From contig CP150562.1 of the NCBI GenBank assembly GCA_049487715.1, positions 496,001-560,000 of the forward strand: DNA of 64,000 nucleotides. Reading direction: 5' to 3'. Made by a program: the position numbers and the translations under genes. The notes beneath the pieces were generated by a model. The model saw nothing but the letters and a program-made list of their open reading frames with translations. It had not been told where the DNA came from and made no database searches. Each line of letters opens with the position of its first letter. The first letter of the stretch is position 1. Of the stretch, positions 26,746-36,558 are shown piece after piece. Origin of the DNA: Pycnococcus provasolii (taxonomy: Eukaryota; Chlorophyta; Pseudoscourfieldiophyceae; Pseudoscourfieldiales).

Positions 26746-28689
26746 ATGAATGCGAGTCGTAAGCGCAAGGCGGAGTCAGAACCAGCGGAGCAGCAGGTCT
26801 TGCACCACTCGTCACGTCGCTCGGAGTCGCGCGCGCTCGCAGACGCACGCAAAGCCAAGCGCAACCCGCGCTTCCCCACCATCCAGAAGATGGTGCTCCT
26901 CTGGGAAAAGCTGCGTGTGCGAGATGTCACCACGAAAAATAAGCACGCGCTAGTGAAACAAATCCTGGAATTGGCAGGCGACGAATTGACGAATTACGCG
27001 ACGTCGCACAAAGCGTCGCGCGTGATTCAGGCGGCGTTCAAAAATGGGAGTGCTGAGCAAAGGCGCGAAATTTCGAGCGCAGTCATCGAGGACGTCGTGA
27101 ACATCTCGAAGAGCGAGTACGGATACCACCTGGCCATGCGCGTGTGCTCGGAGGTGCCGCCGGCAGATGTGCCGAACATCGCATCGCAATTTCGAGGAAA
27201 GATACCGCAGCTCATCCGACACCCAGCTGCCGCGCGCGTCATCGACGAGCTGTACGGGCGAAGCACGGAGAAGGTGCGACGGACCTTGCGCGCGGAGCTG
27301 TACGGCGGCGAGTACAAGGTGACTGATGTCGCGACAAAATTCGAGGGACTTGCGGCGGAACTTAACGGTGCTCCGAAGGAGCGACGCACCGCACTGCTCC
27401 GAAGCGCTCACATGAGCCTGGCACCCGTATGGGAGAAGGGACTCGTCGACTGCGCGCTCGTGCAGACAGCACTTGCGGAGCTTCTGCGAGTGTCAAATGG
27501 ACACGAAACGGCCGCTGAGATGGCGGAGAGCCTTTGCGGTGAGCCCATGCTGCACTTGTTGCACACTAAGGACGGAGCGGAGGCGGCAATACTGTGCCTA
27601 TCGGTTGCAAGCGCAAAAGAGCGTAAGAAGTTCGCCAAGGCGCTCCGCGGCCACGTTGTGGATTCTGCCAAGGACAAGCATGCGGTGGCGGTAATATGCC
27701 ACTATCTTGCATTCACGGACGACACGCAGCTGTCACGTAAGCTCGTTCTTGGCGAGCTCTGCAAGGCATTTCCACTCAAGGAGACGAATGCCGAAGAAGA
27801 TACCGGCGTGAGAAATCCAAATCTGAAACTCGCACGGGAGCATGCCGCTTCCAAGGAGGGCATGGACGACTGGGTGAAAGATACCTGCGCTGCTAAGGTG
27901 CTTCTAACCCTGCTACGCGCGGAGCATCCTGACAAACGCACGTGGCCCCCTCACCAGCAGGAGATGCTGAATCGTGGCGCGGAGTTGTGTGCATCTGCCG
28001 CGGCATCGACGTCGGCGGCTTTGGAGAGCGCTGGCGGCGGCGACGACGACGACGATGGCGACGACGACGACGACGACGACGAGGGTGGCGCTGGACGAGG
28101 CGGTCAGCCTGTGGTCGTGTTCCGTGGATGTAAAAAGGATCACGCGACGCGTTGTCAGGAGCTTCTGACGGGAAGCGGGCTTGGCGGTGGGAGCTCAAAT
28201 CTGGCTGTGCGATTAGCGAAGTGCGCGCGTAATGCCGATGGCGGTCCAGTCAGCTGGGCTCGCGCCGGCGGACCAGCTTCGGAGATCCTGCTCGAGGTGT
28301 GCACCAATGCGACGCTTGCCAAATGCGCGGCTGACGATGTTGAAGCTGTCGTATCGGCAGTTGCGGAGGCGTCCTCCTCGTCGTCTTCGTCGGATGATGG
28401 CGACGAACCGCTCCTAACGCACTACTTCGGCAGCCGATTCCTGCGCCGCTTGGCGCTCACGCAAGTTGCTGATGGGTGCTCACATCCAGCTTCTGCAGTA
28501 TTCGACGTGGCCATCAAGGGAAAGGTGGCGTCGCTGCTCGGAACGCATGCGGAGAAGGTGGTGGCGGCACTTTCCGACTGTCCTGACGAGTCGACGCGCA
28601 AAGCTTGTGTGAAGGAGCTCAAGGCTGCGCTGAAGAAGCAGTCGACGACGCTCGAGAATTGGAAAGAGAAGTTCACGAAAAAGGACTGA
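26746..28689 (+). CDS. Puf6/PUM3-like RNA-binding protein with CPL domain
   Basis: A 647-residue protein. A basic N-terminus (MNASRKRKAE) is followed by helical repeats typical of the Puf-A/Puf6 group: MVLLWEKLR, KNKHALVKQILELAGDEL, YATSHKASRVIQAAFKNG, SEYGYHLAMRVC and RHPAAARVIDELYG. The middle GCL-type segment CLSVASAKERKKFAKALRG, with CHYLAFTDD, matches the CPL region. An acidic Asp run (28036-28080) lies between repeat blocks. Relatives act in nucleoli during 60S ribosome assembly and bind structured RNA without base specificity. The start is the ATG at 26746 after a frame rich in codons of no recognised domain. Confidence 0.82.
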   Translation: MNASRKRKAESEPAEQQVLHHSSRRSESRALADARKAKRNPRFPTIQKMVLLWEKLRVRDVTTKNKHALVKQILELAGDELTNYATSHKASRVIQAAFKNGSAEQRREISSAVIEDVVNISKSEYGYHLAMRVCSEVPPADVPNIASQFRGKIPQLIRHPAAARVIDELYGRSTEKVRRTLRAELYGGEYKVTDVATKFEGLAAELNGAPKERRTALLRSAHMSLAPVWEKGLVDCALVQTALAELLRVSNGHETAAEMAESLCGEPMLHLLHTKDGAEAAILCLSVASAKERKKFAKALRGHVVDSAKDKHAVAVICHYLAFTDDTQLSRKLVLGELCKAFPLKETNAEEDTGVRNPNLKLAREHAASKEGMDDWVKDTCAAKVLLTLLRAEHPDKRTWPPHQQEMLNRGAELCASAAASTSAALESAGGGDDDDDGDDDDDDDEGGAGRGGQPVVVFRGCKKDHATRCQELLTGSGLGGGSSNLAVRLAKCARNADGGPVSWARAGGPASEILLEVCTNATLAKCAADDVEAVVSAVAEASSSSSSSDDGDEPLLTHYFGSRFLRRLALTQVADGCSHPASAVFDVAIKGKVASLLGTHAEKVVAALSDCPDESTRKACVKELKAALKKQSTTLENWKEKFTKKD

Positions 28690-28696
28690 AACTGCG

Positions 28697-28701
28697 TGTA
28701 A
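28697..28701 (+). terminator. TGTAA poly(A) signal of the Puf6-like gene
   Basis: TGTAA begins 8 nt after the stop codon. Confidence 0.5.
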
Positions 28702-28783
28702 CCAGCGAGATTCTGACCCTTTCATTTCTAAACGACATGATCGTATCCATAGTACACACACTTTTCGTTACTTCGTTTGGTTG

Positions 28784-29344
28784 CTATTTGTCAGTCGCCG
28801 CTGTGTTTGGTCTACGGCCGGCGAGTATATCGGTGGTATGGACCATGGTGCTGAAGCCTCGCTGCAGCTCAAGCCTGTTGCTAGCCTCTTTCCGTCCAAG
28901 TGCCCTTCCCTTCTGCAGAGCGCGCCTTGCCGCGTCAGCGCTTTCCTTCGCAATGTCCGTTACGCTCTTGACCTCGCTTCCGATAGTTTTCTCGAGCTCG
29001 GCTCTGATAGCCTGTTTGTACGCGAGGGACTTGCGGATGGCATCGAGCTTAGGCTGCAGGTTTCCAATACTGTGGTCGATCCAGCTCACCTCCTCTTTAT
29101 CCGCGTCGAGTTGTTTCGTCACCTCTTCCTTTCGTCGTGTGAGGTTATTCATCATGCTGTCCAGCTGTCCAATGCCTCTGCTAACATTCTCAAAGTCGAG
29201 TGGCGGCGCGGCTGAGTCCGTGGCTGTGGGTGCAGCGCCTGATCCCGGCCTATTCCCAGGTGTTCGCGGCGTCGGGCCGGCGCTGGGCGGCTGGCTTGCA
29301 CTGCCGTTGGCGGTAGGCGCTTGGTCAACGTCGGCGTCAGCCAT
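28784..29344 (-). CDS. SSNA1/DIP13-like coiled-coil protein
   Basis: A 186-residue protein. A Pro/Ala/Thr-rich N-terminus is followed by one coiled coil (about 75-160): LDSMMNNLTRRKEEVTKQL, then LQPKLDAIRKSLAYKQAIRA and ELEKTIGSEV. The length and arrangement recall SSNA1/DIP13, microtubule-associated proteins of centrioles and flagella (DIP13 is deflagellation-inducible in Chlamydomonas), including a helix with K-x-x-x-R-x-E-x-x-x-T-I. The family's C-terminal KILESSQTLL end is not present, so identification is provisional; any short coiled-coil adaptor is possible. The start is the ATG giving MADADVDQ. Confidence 0.45.
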   Translation of the reverse strand: MADADVDQAPTANGSASQPPSAGPTPRTPGNRPGSGAAPTATDSAAPPLDFENVSRGIGQLDSMMNNLTRRKEEVTKQLDADKEEVSWIDHSIGNLQPKLDAIRKSLAYKQAIRAELEKTIGSEVKSVTDIAKESADAARRALQKGRALGRKEASNRLELQRGFSTMVHTTDILAGRRPNTAATDK

Positions 29345-29802
29345 GAGAGGTGCGGTTTGGTTCTGGCGAGGAGGCGAGGAGGGAGGAGGAGGGGGGAGAG
29401 GGAGAGGGGCCGGGACGAGACGACGCCTTCCCCCTGACCTTGCGGGTTGCCCTGAAGTCGGCAGGCGACGCAGGGGAGAACCTCGACTCTCGAGGGGGCG
29501 AGATTTCCCGGCCCTCCCAATAATTTCCCCCTGCTCGATGGTCGATGCCAACCCCTCGCAGGAGCATGTAATAAGGCCATCTCATCCTCAACACCTTTGG
29601 CACCCGGGTCGGTCATCACGCGAATTAACATGGAAATCAACCATGAAAATAGTCCAAGAATTAAACCATTAAACCAAACCTGTGGTCATAACTTGACAGC
29701 ATAGCATGTCCGCCAAGAAGCGGTTTACAAAAGACGACATAAAAAGTTTGTCCACTCTCACTGAAGTCTACCCTACAGATGCGAAGTTCTAGTTAGTCAC
29801 GA
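29345..29802. other. Intergenic, no gene seen
   Basis: The 5' leader of the SSNA1-like gene (CT-rich on its strand, 29370-29420) and the 3' flank of the senescence-domain gene. Nothing else was recognised. Confidence 0.45.
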
Positions 29803-31026
29803 CTAACTAGAAGGCTCAGGCTCGACGCTCGCGACTTCTGCGACCATTGTCACGGCCGTCGTTCGCATCGCCTTGTTGCTCACCGCGCGCACGCTCAGGC
29901 CGCGCATTGCGCTCGCCGCGTTCGCCAGGTCGCTCACCGTGCCGCCAGCCGCGCGCACGAGTTCGCCGTGGCCACCACCGTAGCGGTGCTCCACGAGAGT
30001 CGCCGTCGCGTCTGTCGTCGCCTCAAACACCTCGCGAACGGCGCCGTAGGCGGCGTCCATTACGCCGAAAGCCGCGGATGCTGTTGCCATCCCAACCTTC
30101 GCGGCATCCTTCGCCACCGCACCGCTTGTTGATGACTGGGAAGTCGCGAAGGAAAGCACGCCGCTTTCCTTCGCGACTTGCGCCGCACCATGAGCGAGCG
30201 ACGTTACCGCCACCCCGAGGCCGCCAACCATCGCGCCCATCGCCGCGGCGGACACCGACGCGGCATCGCGAGCAAGGTCCACAGCCTCTCGAACGGAAGG
30301 GTCCACCTCCTTACTCTCGCGCTTCGAGACCCAGCCCTTCTCAACAGCTTGCGAAGCTCCCGACCGGAGTAGCGATGCGGCGCTCGCGGCTCCGGTGGCA
30401 ATTGTGCCAGCTGCCGCAGTTCCGGCGTAGGCGACGCCACTCGCAACGCGGTCGCTGGAACTCGCAGCCTTCGTCAGCTGGGCACTATGCGTCTCCGCCA
30501 CCGCCGCCTTACCTTGCCTTCCATCGCGCAACGACGTGTGCTCGCGTAAGATGTTCTCAACCTTAGCGCCTGTCTCCGCATCTCCAAATGCGATTCCATA
30601 GAAGGTTCCCGGAGGAATGACAACAACGAACCGCGCGTTCTCGCCTTCATTGTCCGGGTCCACCACCAGAGCAGGCGTATTGGCATCCAGCACAATATTC
30701 ACGTCGCCGACCTGCAGGTGCAGGCGTTGTTCTCTGTTGTCGTCTTTCTGCTCCAAGCTCGCAATGAACACGCCGGACCCCACCTGCTTTCGTTCTTGGC
30801 CGTGAATCTTCACGTTCCGAACGAGAGTGGTTGTGACAAGGGAGGGGTTCCATTAAGGTGAGTCGTTGCCTTCAAAAGTGTAAGGTCTCTTAGGACCGTT
30901 GCGTGAACAGCTGGATTTGCCATTCACATTCCCCACGCAGTAAGTCACCTACTGCGACACACTTACCTCATAGATGGCGGCGTGCGCGTCTTGCACGTAG
31001 AGCAGCACGGTGGGCGGGGCCGGCAT
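29803..31026 (-). CDS. Senescence-domain (ERD7/spartin-type) protein, two exons
   Basis: Exon 1 (31026-30967) encodes MPAPPTVLLYVQDAHAAIYE and exon 2 (30807-29803) continues with IHGQERKQVGSGVF; together 354 residues. The join makes the typical opening of the family (a short beta segment, then the GSG-F strand, DVNIVLDANTPALVVD and VVIPPGTFYGIAFG). The C-terminal two thirds is the Ala/Gly-rich senescence domain (AYAGTAAAGTIATGAASAAS, GAMVGGLGVAVTSLAHG). Plant ERD7 proteins bind membrane lipids in cold and dehydration; animal spartin acts on lipid droplets. A lipid-binding stress role is inferred. A model starting at exon 2 alone would lack an ATG, which supports the intron. Confidence 0.8.
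30808..30966 (-). other. Intron of the senescence-domain gene
   Basis: Starts with consensus GTAAGT, ends GTGAAG, 159 nt, phase 0, with in-frame stops. Upstream of the acceptor is a CT-rich stretch. Confidence 0.75.
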
Positions 31027-31448
31027 GGCGGGTTCCCTTCCCACCGCCCCGAGAGAAGCGCGAGAGGCGAAGAAAGAAAAGAGAAGAAAAGGCGCTCCCG
31101 AAGCTCCCGGGAAGGGGCGGAGTCAGGTCAGACTTCCTTCGAGATTGGGACACCGTCGTTGAACCAGAGGGCGTGGCGGGTCAGACCTCCGGGGCCGCAG
31201 ATGACCGTTGTTGACTCGGGGGAGGATTTGGGTGGGCCCCTTCCCTTCCCTTCCCTTCCCTTCCCCGACCATTCCTCCCGACCATTCCCCGTCCCCGTCT
31301 TCGCGCTCTCTCTCACCCCATTCCCCGCTGTCAGGCGTTTGAACTCAACCTCCCCCTCCCCTCCCCTTTCCTTTCCCTCCCCTTTCTCTCCCCCCTCCAC
31401 ACTGTGCGCACACCACGCGCACCGCACTCTTCGCTCGACGGCACAGCC
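31027..31448. promoter_or_regulatory. Divergent promoter with CCCTT repeats
   Basis: 422 bp between the senescence-domain gene and SMC2. It contains a TTCCC repeat (31239-31266) and long CT tracts up to the SMC2 start. Confidence 0.5.
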
Positions 31449-34400
31449 ATGTTCATAGAAGAGGTGACGCTCGAAGGATTCAAGTCGTACGCGCAGCGTG
31501 TCGTCGTGCCGCGCTTCGACCCCGGATTCAACGCCATCACCGGACTGAACGGAACCGGAAAGTCGAATATCCTGGACAGCATCTGCTTCGTGCTCGGTAT
31601 CACCAACCTCAGCCAAGTGCGCGCGTCAAACCTGCAGGAGCTCGTATACAAGCAGGGACAGGCGGGTGTCACAAAGGCGACGGTCAGCATAACCTTCAAC
31701 AACGACGACAAGGCAGTCAGTCCCGTCGGATATGAAGACTACGACAAAATCACCGTCACGAGGCAGGTGGTCATTGGAGGCAGGAACAAGTACCTTATCA
31801 ACGGGTCGGTGGCGCAGCCTGCGCGCGTGCAAAACCTCTTCCACAGCGTGCAGCTGAACGTGAACAACCCGCACTTCCTCATCATGCAGGGACGAATTAC
31901 CAAAGTTCTGAACATGAAACCCGTCGAGATTTTGTCCATGCTCGAGGAGGCGGCTGGAACGCGCATGTACGAGACGAAAAAGGAAGCGGCACTCAAGACG
32001 CTGGCAAAGAAGCAGAGCAAAGTGGACGAGATTGACAACATACTTGCCGAGGAGATTCTGCCCGCCCTCGAGAAGCTGAGGCGTGAGCGCTCCGAGTACC
32101 AGTCGTGGGCTATGGCAAACAACAGCATCGAGCGCCTGCGCCGTTTCTGCATCGCGTACGAGTACGCGCGTGCACTCAAGATTTTCGCCGACGGAACGAA
32201 CGAAATTGACCACGTGAAGGCACGTGTCAAGGAGCTCAGGGAAGACAAGCTTTCGCTGGAGGCTAGCATTGCCGCGAAGGACGATGAGGCGAAGCAGCTC
32301 GAGGAGGAGCGTGCGAAGCAGAGTGAGAACGGCGAACTCAAGGCACTCGCTGGCAAGGTGGACACGCTCTCCAAGAATCTCGTCAAGTCGCAGAGCGGTG
32401 TGTCGAACAAGCAGGAGGCTCTCGACGCCGAGCGCAAGTCGTGCGAGTCGCTTGGTGCGAGCGTTGCTGAGCTCGAGGCGGCAAGTTCTGGAGCGGACGG
32501 CGACTCGGACCGCATTGCCGAGGAGCTCGCGCGGTGCAAGGAGGCAAAGGCGGATGCCGAGCGGCTCATAGCGGAGGCGGAGAACGAAATCGCGGGATGT
32601 GCAGATGGAGGCGACGGTCGCGACGGTAGCGGGCGCAGCTTCAAGGAGCGTCTGATCGAGGCGCAGGAGAAGAGGCGCGCATACGAGTCGGAGAAGAAGG
32701 AGCTTGGCACGAAGGTGTCGCTGCTTAAGAAGGAGCTTGCGGCGAAGCAGAAGGAGCAGGCGGCGAAGGCGAAGGGCGGTGAGACTGACGACTCCCTTAT
32801 GAAGGGTCTCGAGAAGGCTCGCAAGGATGCGGATGGGGCGAAGGCGAAGCTCGCAAGCCTTGCATTCGACGAGGGTGCCGCGACGGAGCTTACCGAGAAG
32901 CGCAAGAACATTGCCGCGGAAACGAAGAAGTACCAGGCACAGATTGCCCAGGTGGAGTCGACGCTGGCCCATCTCGACGTTTTCAAGACCGGAAATGGCG
33001 TGAAGGGCGCTGTGGCAAAGCTCGTGCACGTCTCTCCGCTCAACCTTGCTAAGACGCACTCGACGGCGCTCGAGGTCGCAGCGGGCGGCAAGCTCTTCCA
33101 GTGCGTCGTCGATACCGCGGCAACGGCGAAGAGCCTGCTCACCAACTCCAAGACAAAACAGCGCGTTACAATCATACCCCTCGACAAGATTCGTGCGCCG
33201 TCCACCTTCCCAGAGGATAAGAAGAAGGCGATGAAGGCGCTCGCGGGAAGTGGCAGCGAATTTGCGACGCCCGCGATTGAATTTGTCGGGTACGAGGACG
33301 ACGTGAAACGTGCTGTGCAGTACGCGTTCGGCAACACGGTCGTCTGCTCGAGCAAGGAGGTGGCCCAAAAGGTAGCATTCGACAAGAACGTGAGGCAGGT
33401 GTGCGTGACGCTCGAGGGTGACAAGTTCGATCCGAGCGGTCTTTTGACTGGCGGCAGCCGCAAGGCTGCATCGAACGGCCCAAGCCTGCTTCAGAAGGTT
33501 TCCGCGCTTCACGGCCTCTCCGTCAAGCTTGGAGAACTCAAGGCTGATTTGGCGAACGCCGAGGCGGAATTGAAGAAGCACAGCGGCGCGCAGGCTGCTT
33601 ACGACGAGTGCCAGCGTGCCGTGGAGCAGCACGAGTCGACTTTCCAGCTGCTTGAGCAGAAGCTGAAGAACTCCAAGGAGCACCAGCTCGTTGCAACGAT
33701 CGCTGCGCTTTCGCGAGACCTTGAGACTGCGCAGGCACGGGATGCCGAGCTGACGCAGTTGCTGAAGGATATCAAGGAGGAGATCGCCTCCGTGGAGAAG
33801 GCTATGGCTGACTTTGGCAAGAACCGCAAGTCCCTCCAGAAGGCGGCGGAAAAGAAGCTTGCTGATGCAACGAAGGCAGCGAAGGCGGCGGAGAAGGAGC
33901 TGACGAAGGCGGAGAAAAAGTCGGAGGATGCGGCAATTGCTCGTGCCACCGCCGCCCAAGAGAAGGAGGTTGTGTCCGCGCAGGTGGAGGAGAGCAAGGC
34001 GACGCAAGAGTCGCTCGCCAAAGAGCTTTCCGATCTGCAGAAGGGCATCGAATCACTGGAGCAGGAGTTGGAAACAGCGCGCGACGAGCTCGCAACACTG
34101 CGTTCAGACCTTACGGCGAGTGAGGAGACGCTGAAAGCGATCGCGAAGGAGCGTCAGGCGATGATCAAACAGACACAGAGCTGCACGGCGGAGTCGAAGA
34201 AGCTAGAGAACAAGCTGGCGAAGCTGGAGAAGGAGCACAAGCACGCGGATGCAACGGTCGAGAATCTCACGTCGACTTACCCGTGGATCCAGGGAGAGGA
34301 GCATCTGTTCGGTGTTGCGGGCGGTGACTACGACTTCGATGCGCAGGATCCACGTGAAGCTCAGCGCGAGCTCGATGATGCAGTGAAGACGCACGAGTCC

Positions 34401-35237
34401 TTATCGAAGAAGATCAACAAGAAGGTGATGTCTATGTTCGATCGCATGGAGAGCGAGTACAAAGAGCTGATGGACAAGAAGCGCATTGTCACGAACGACA
34501 AGTCGAAGATCGAGAGTGTGATCTCAGAGCTCGACGAGAAGAAGCGCCAGGCTCTGATGAAGACATGGCGCAAGGTGAACACTGACTTTGCATCCATCTT
34601 CAGCATGCTTCTTCCAGGAACGACAGCACGGCTCTCGCCGCCGCGAGACACGTCGGGTGATGGGGACCTTGACGAGGAGGAGCTTGCAGAGCGCAACATG
34701 CCCATTTCGCCAGACGACGATGTGGAGGCAACCTTCCTTGTGAACGGCTTAGAGGTGAAGGTTTCCTTCGACGCCGGCGCAACGTATAAAGAGAGCCTTT
34801 CTGAGCTCTCAGGTGGGCAAAGGTCTCTTCTCGCGCTCAGCTTGATCTTGAGCTTGCTGCTCTTCAAGCCTGCGCCTCTGTACATCCTTGACGAGGTTGA
34901 CGCCGCGCTTGATCTCAGCCACACGCAGAATATCGGCAAGATGATCAAAACTCACTTCCCGCAGAGCCAATTCGTCGTGGTCAGTCTCAAGGAGGGAATG
35001 TTCTCGAACGCCAATGTCATCTACCGAACGAAGTTTGTCGACGGCATCTCGCAGGTGGTGCGCACGGAGAACGCGAGCGCGGCGCTGACGCAGCGCAATC
35101 AGAAGGCTGCACTACCAGCACCGAAGGGTAAGGGTAAGGGCAAGGTGTCTGTTGACGCCGAGGAGGAGGATGTGGACGACCAGCAGGAAAATACAGCTCC
35201 GCGAAAGCGCGCTCGAGGAAATACGGCAGTGGCGTGA
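31449..35237 (+). CDS. SMC2: Condensin subunit SMC2
   Basis: A 1262-residue SMC ATPase. The N-terminus MFIEEVTLEGFKSYAQR and Walker A GLNGTGKSN (32-40) are SMC2-type, as is SICFVLGITNLSQVRASNLQ. Long coiled coils flank a hinge near residues 520-680 (with FATPAIEFVGYEDD and GLLTGGSR). The C-terminal head has the signature LSGGQRSLLALSLILSLLLF and Walker B PLYILDEVDAALDLSHTQNI, then SQFVVVSLKEGMFSNAN. With SMC4 and the non-SMC subunits it compacts mitotic chromosomes. The C-terminal tail has a basic nuclear signal (PRKRARG). It is uninterrupted by introns. The Thr in GNGTGKS-like Walker A replaces the more usual Ser. Confidence 0.97.
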   Translation: MFIEEVTLEGFKSYAQRVVVPRFDPGFNAITGLNGTGKSNILDSICFVLGITNLSQVRASNLQELVYKQGQAGVTKATVSITFNNDDKAVSPVGYEDYDKITVTRQVVIGGRNKYLINGSVAQPARVQNLFHSVQLNVNNPHFLIMQGRITKVLNMKPVEILSMLEEAAGTRMYETKKEAALKTLAKKQSKVDEIDNILAEEILPALEKLRRERSEYQSWAMANNSIERLRRFCIAYEYARALKIFADGTNEIDHVKARVKELREDKLSLEASIAAKDDEAKQLEEERAKQSENGELKALAGKVDTLSKNLVKSQSGVSNKQEALDAERKSCESLGASVAELEAASSGADGDSDRIAEELARCKEAKADAERLIAEAENEIAGCADGGDGRDGSGRSFKERLIEAQEKRRAYESEKKELGTKVSLLKKELAAKQKEQAAKAKGGETDDSLMKGLEKARKDADGAKAKLASLAFDEGAATELTEKRKNIAAETKKYQAQIAQVESTLAHLDVFKTGNGVKGAVAKLVHVSPLNLAKTHSTALEVAAGGKLFQCVVDTAATAKSLLTNSKTKQRVTIIPLDKIRAPSTFPEDKKKAMKALAGSGSEFATPAIEFVGYEDDVKRAVQYAFGNTVVCSSKEVAQKVAFDKNVRQVCVTLEGDKFDPSGLLTGGSRKAASNGPSLLQKVSALHGLSVKLGELKADLANAEAELKKHSGAQAAYDECQRAVEQHESTFQLLEQKLKNSKEHQLVATIAALSRDLETAQARDAELTQLLKDIKEEIASVEKAMADFGKNRKSLQKAAEKKLADATKAAKAAEKELTKAEKKSEDAAIARATAAQEKEVVSAQVEESKATQESLAKELSDLQKGIESLEQELETARDELATLRSDLTASEETLKAIAKERQAMIKQTQSCTAESKKLENKLAKLEKEHKHADATVENLTSTYPWIQGEEHLFGVAGGDYDFDAQDPREAQRELDDAVKTHESLSKKINKKVMSMFDRMESEYKELMDKKRIVTNDKSKIESVISELDEKKRQALMKTWRKVNTDFASIFSMLLPGTTARLSPPRDTSGDGDLDEEELAERNMPISPDDDVEATFLVNGLEVKVSFDAGATYKESLSELSGGQRSLLALSLILSLLLFKPAPLYILDEVDAALDLSHTQNIGKMIKTHFPQSQFVVVSLKEGMFSNANVIYRTKFVDGISQVVRTENASAALTQRNQKAALPAPKGKGKGKVSVDAEEEDVDDQQENTAPRKRARGNTAVA

Positions 35238-35249
35238 GAAAAAAAGATT

Positions 35250-35262
35250 TTACAGATTTACA
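35250..35262 (-). terminator. TGTAA poly(A) signals of the plastid unknown gene
   Basis: TTACA occurs twice (35250-35254, 35258-35262), read as TGTAA on the minus strand 32-44 nt beyond that gene's stop. The sequence also lies in the 3' flank of SMC2. Confidence 0.45.
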
Positions 35263-35293
35263 GTAAAAACGGTTTTGAAACAGTACAACAAAA

Positions 35294-36325
35294 TCAGCCG
35301 TAGCCGTCGCAAAAGGCATTAACGAACCACCTTTGATCCTCCGCATCGTCAAATCGCGTTCGCACTCCTCTCCTTCTCTGCCTGATCGCCGCGCGCTCGA
35401 CGTCTTGCCCTTCGCGTTCATACCACGCTTCTCGTAGAATTTCCAATCGGATGTTAGAAAGCCCACCGGGCAGTAATAGCCACGGCTCCTCGGAGATAAG
35501 AGCATCCTGGAATAGCTTGGTGCGGATTCCGATGGAAGCGAGCGTCTCTCGCAAGTCATCGTTTGCGGCGGTGATTACGGCGGGTGGATGCAGAAGCAAG
35601 TTGGGCTCACGGCTGATGAGAGTTAGCACCTCGTTTCCCACGCGAAAGCAAGCCTTTGGGTCGATAGCCGTGAGATAGACGCGTGGCTTTGCACTCGGGA
35701 TATGCAAACTGTACGTGCGTGGTGCAACGGTGGCAAGCGTTGCAAAGCTCGTAGCAAGCTGCCTTCGGTCGAGCTTGTAGACAGCACCATCGGTTGCAAG
35801 GCTCGCGGATATGGCGTCGTTCGGGTGTGCCCCTGTATTCGCGCAGAATTTGCATGTCTGCTCAATCACATCTGCGATAGCTTCTTTCGGGGCATTTCCG
35901 CCCTTAGCTCTTCTTGCTGCCGAGAGTGTGAGTGAAGCGAGCGCGTCACCCGCGAGCTCCATGTCACGTTCAATGAGCGCCGCCTGTGCCTTTTTGAGCC
36001 TTTCGTCAGCTGCGTTCGTCTCTACGTTTTCCGCGCTGTCATCGTCGAGCGCTGGCGGAAGTATGACGCTCCAAGACGCGAGATGTTTCCCATCCTTCAT
36101 GGCGTCGTGCCACATTCCGAATGCGACGGCGTGCATCTGCATCACCTCTGCGTCCCACAAGGCGTCTTGATCATAATCAGTCTCTCCTTGCGCCTGTACG
36201 CAAGCACGGACGGTGCGTTGTTGGCGTGGAAGACGGGTGGCAAGACGCGGATTGCTCTGCGTACGTGAGAAGCGAGAGCAGCTCCTCGTGGGCACGCTGA
36301 GCTTGGCGTTCATGGCCATGGCCAT
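35294..36325 (-). CDS. Plastid-targeted protein of unknown function
   Basis: A 343-residue protein. Residues 1-42 (MAMAMNAKLSVPTRSCSRFS, then Arg-rich) form a clear plastid transit peptide. The mature part starts with acidic sequence (DYDQDALWDAEVMQMHAVAF). A helical middle with CKFCANTGAHP contains a single Cys-x-x-Cys. The C-terminal part (RVYLTAIDPKACFRVGNEV, EEPWLLLPGGLSNIRLEILR) looks globular and soluble. No known family was recognised. It converges on SMC2 with only 56 bp between stop codons. Confidence 0.7.
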   Translation of the reverse strand: MAMAMNAKLSVPTRSCSRFSRTQSNPRLATRLPRQQRTVRACVQAQGETDYDQDALWDAEVMQMHAVAFGMWHDAMKDGKHLASWSVILPPALDDDSAENVETNAADERLKKAQAALIERDMELAGDALASLTLSAARRAKGGNAPKEAIADVIEQTCKFCANTGAHPNDAISASLATDGAVYKLDRRQLATSFATLATVAPRTYSLHIPSAKPRVYLTAIDPKACFRVGNEVLTLISREPNLLLHPPAVITAANDDLRETLASIGIRTKLFQDALISEEPWLLLPGGLSNIRLEILREAWYEREGQDVERAAIRQRRRGVRTRFDDAEDQRWFVNAFCDGYG

Positions 36326-36558
36326 GACGAGACTACTGCTACGGGGAGTTTGGTAAAGGTATTGTGAGATAGTTAGACGGATAGGGACCTAAGATAGACT
36401 ACCGTAGGGAGAGGGGGTTCAGGGGGGAGGGAAGGGAAGGGGAAGGGGAAGGGGGGCGCAGGAGCGTAGCCTGGCCTAAAATTCCCTTCTTCCTTGGGTT
36501 CGTCATTACGCAACACTCGGGGTCTCAGTTCCCACCCCGCAGCCCTTCCACGAACGCC

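Noticed and set aside
31626-34007. Very long open frame on the minus strand
   Set aside because: Antisense of SMC2. It is Leu/Arg-rich with no domain and arises from codon bias of the real gene.
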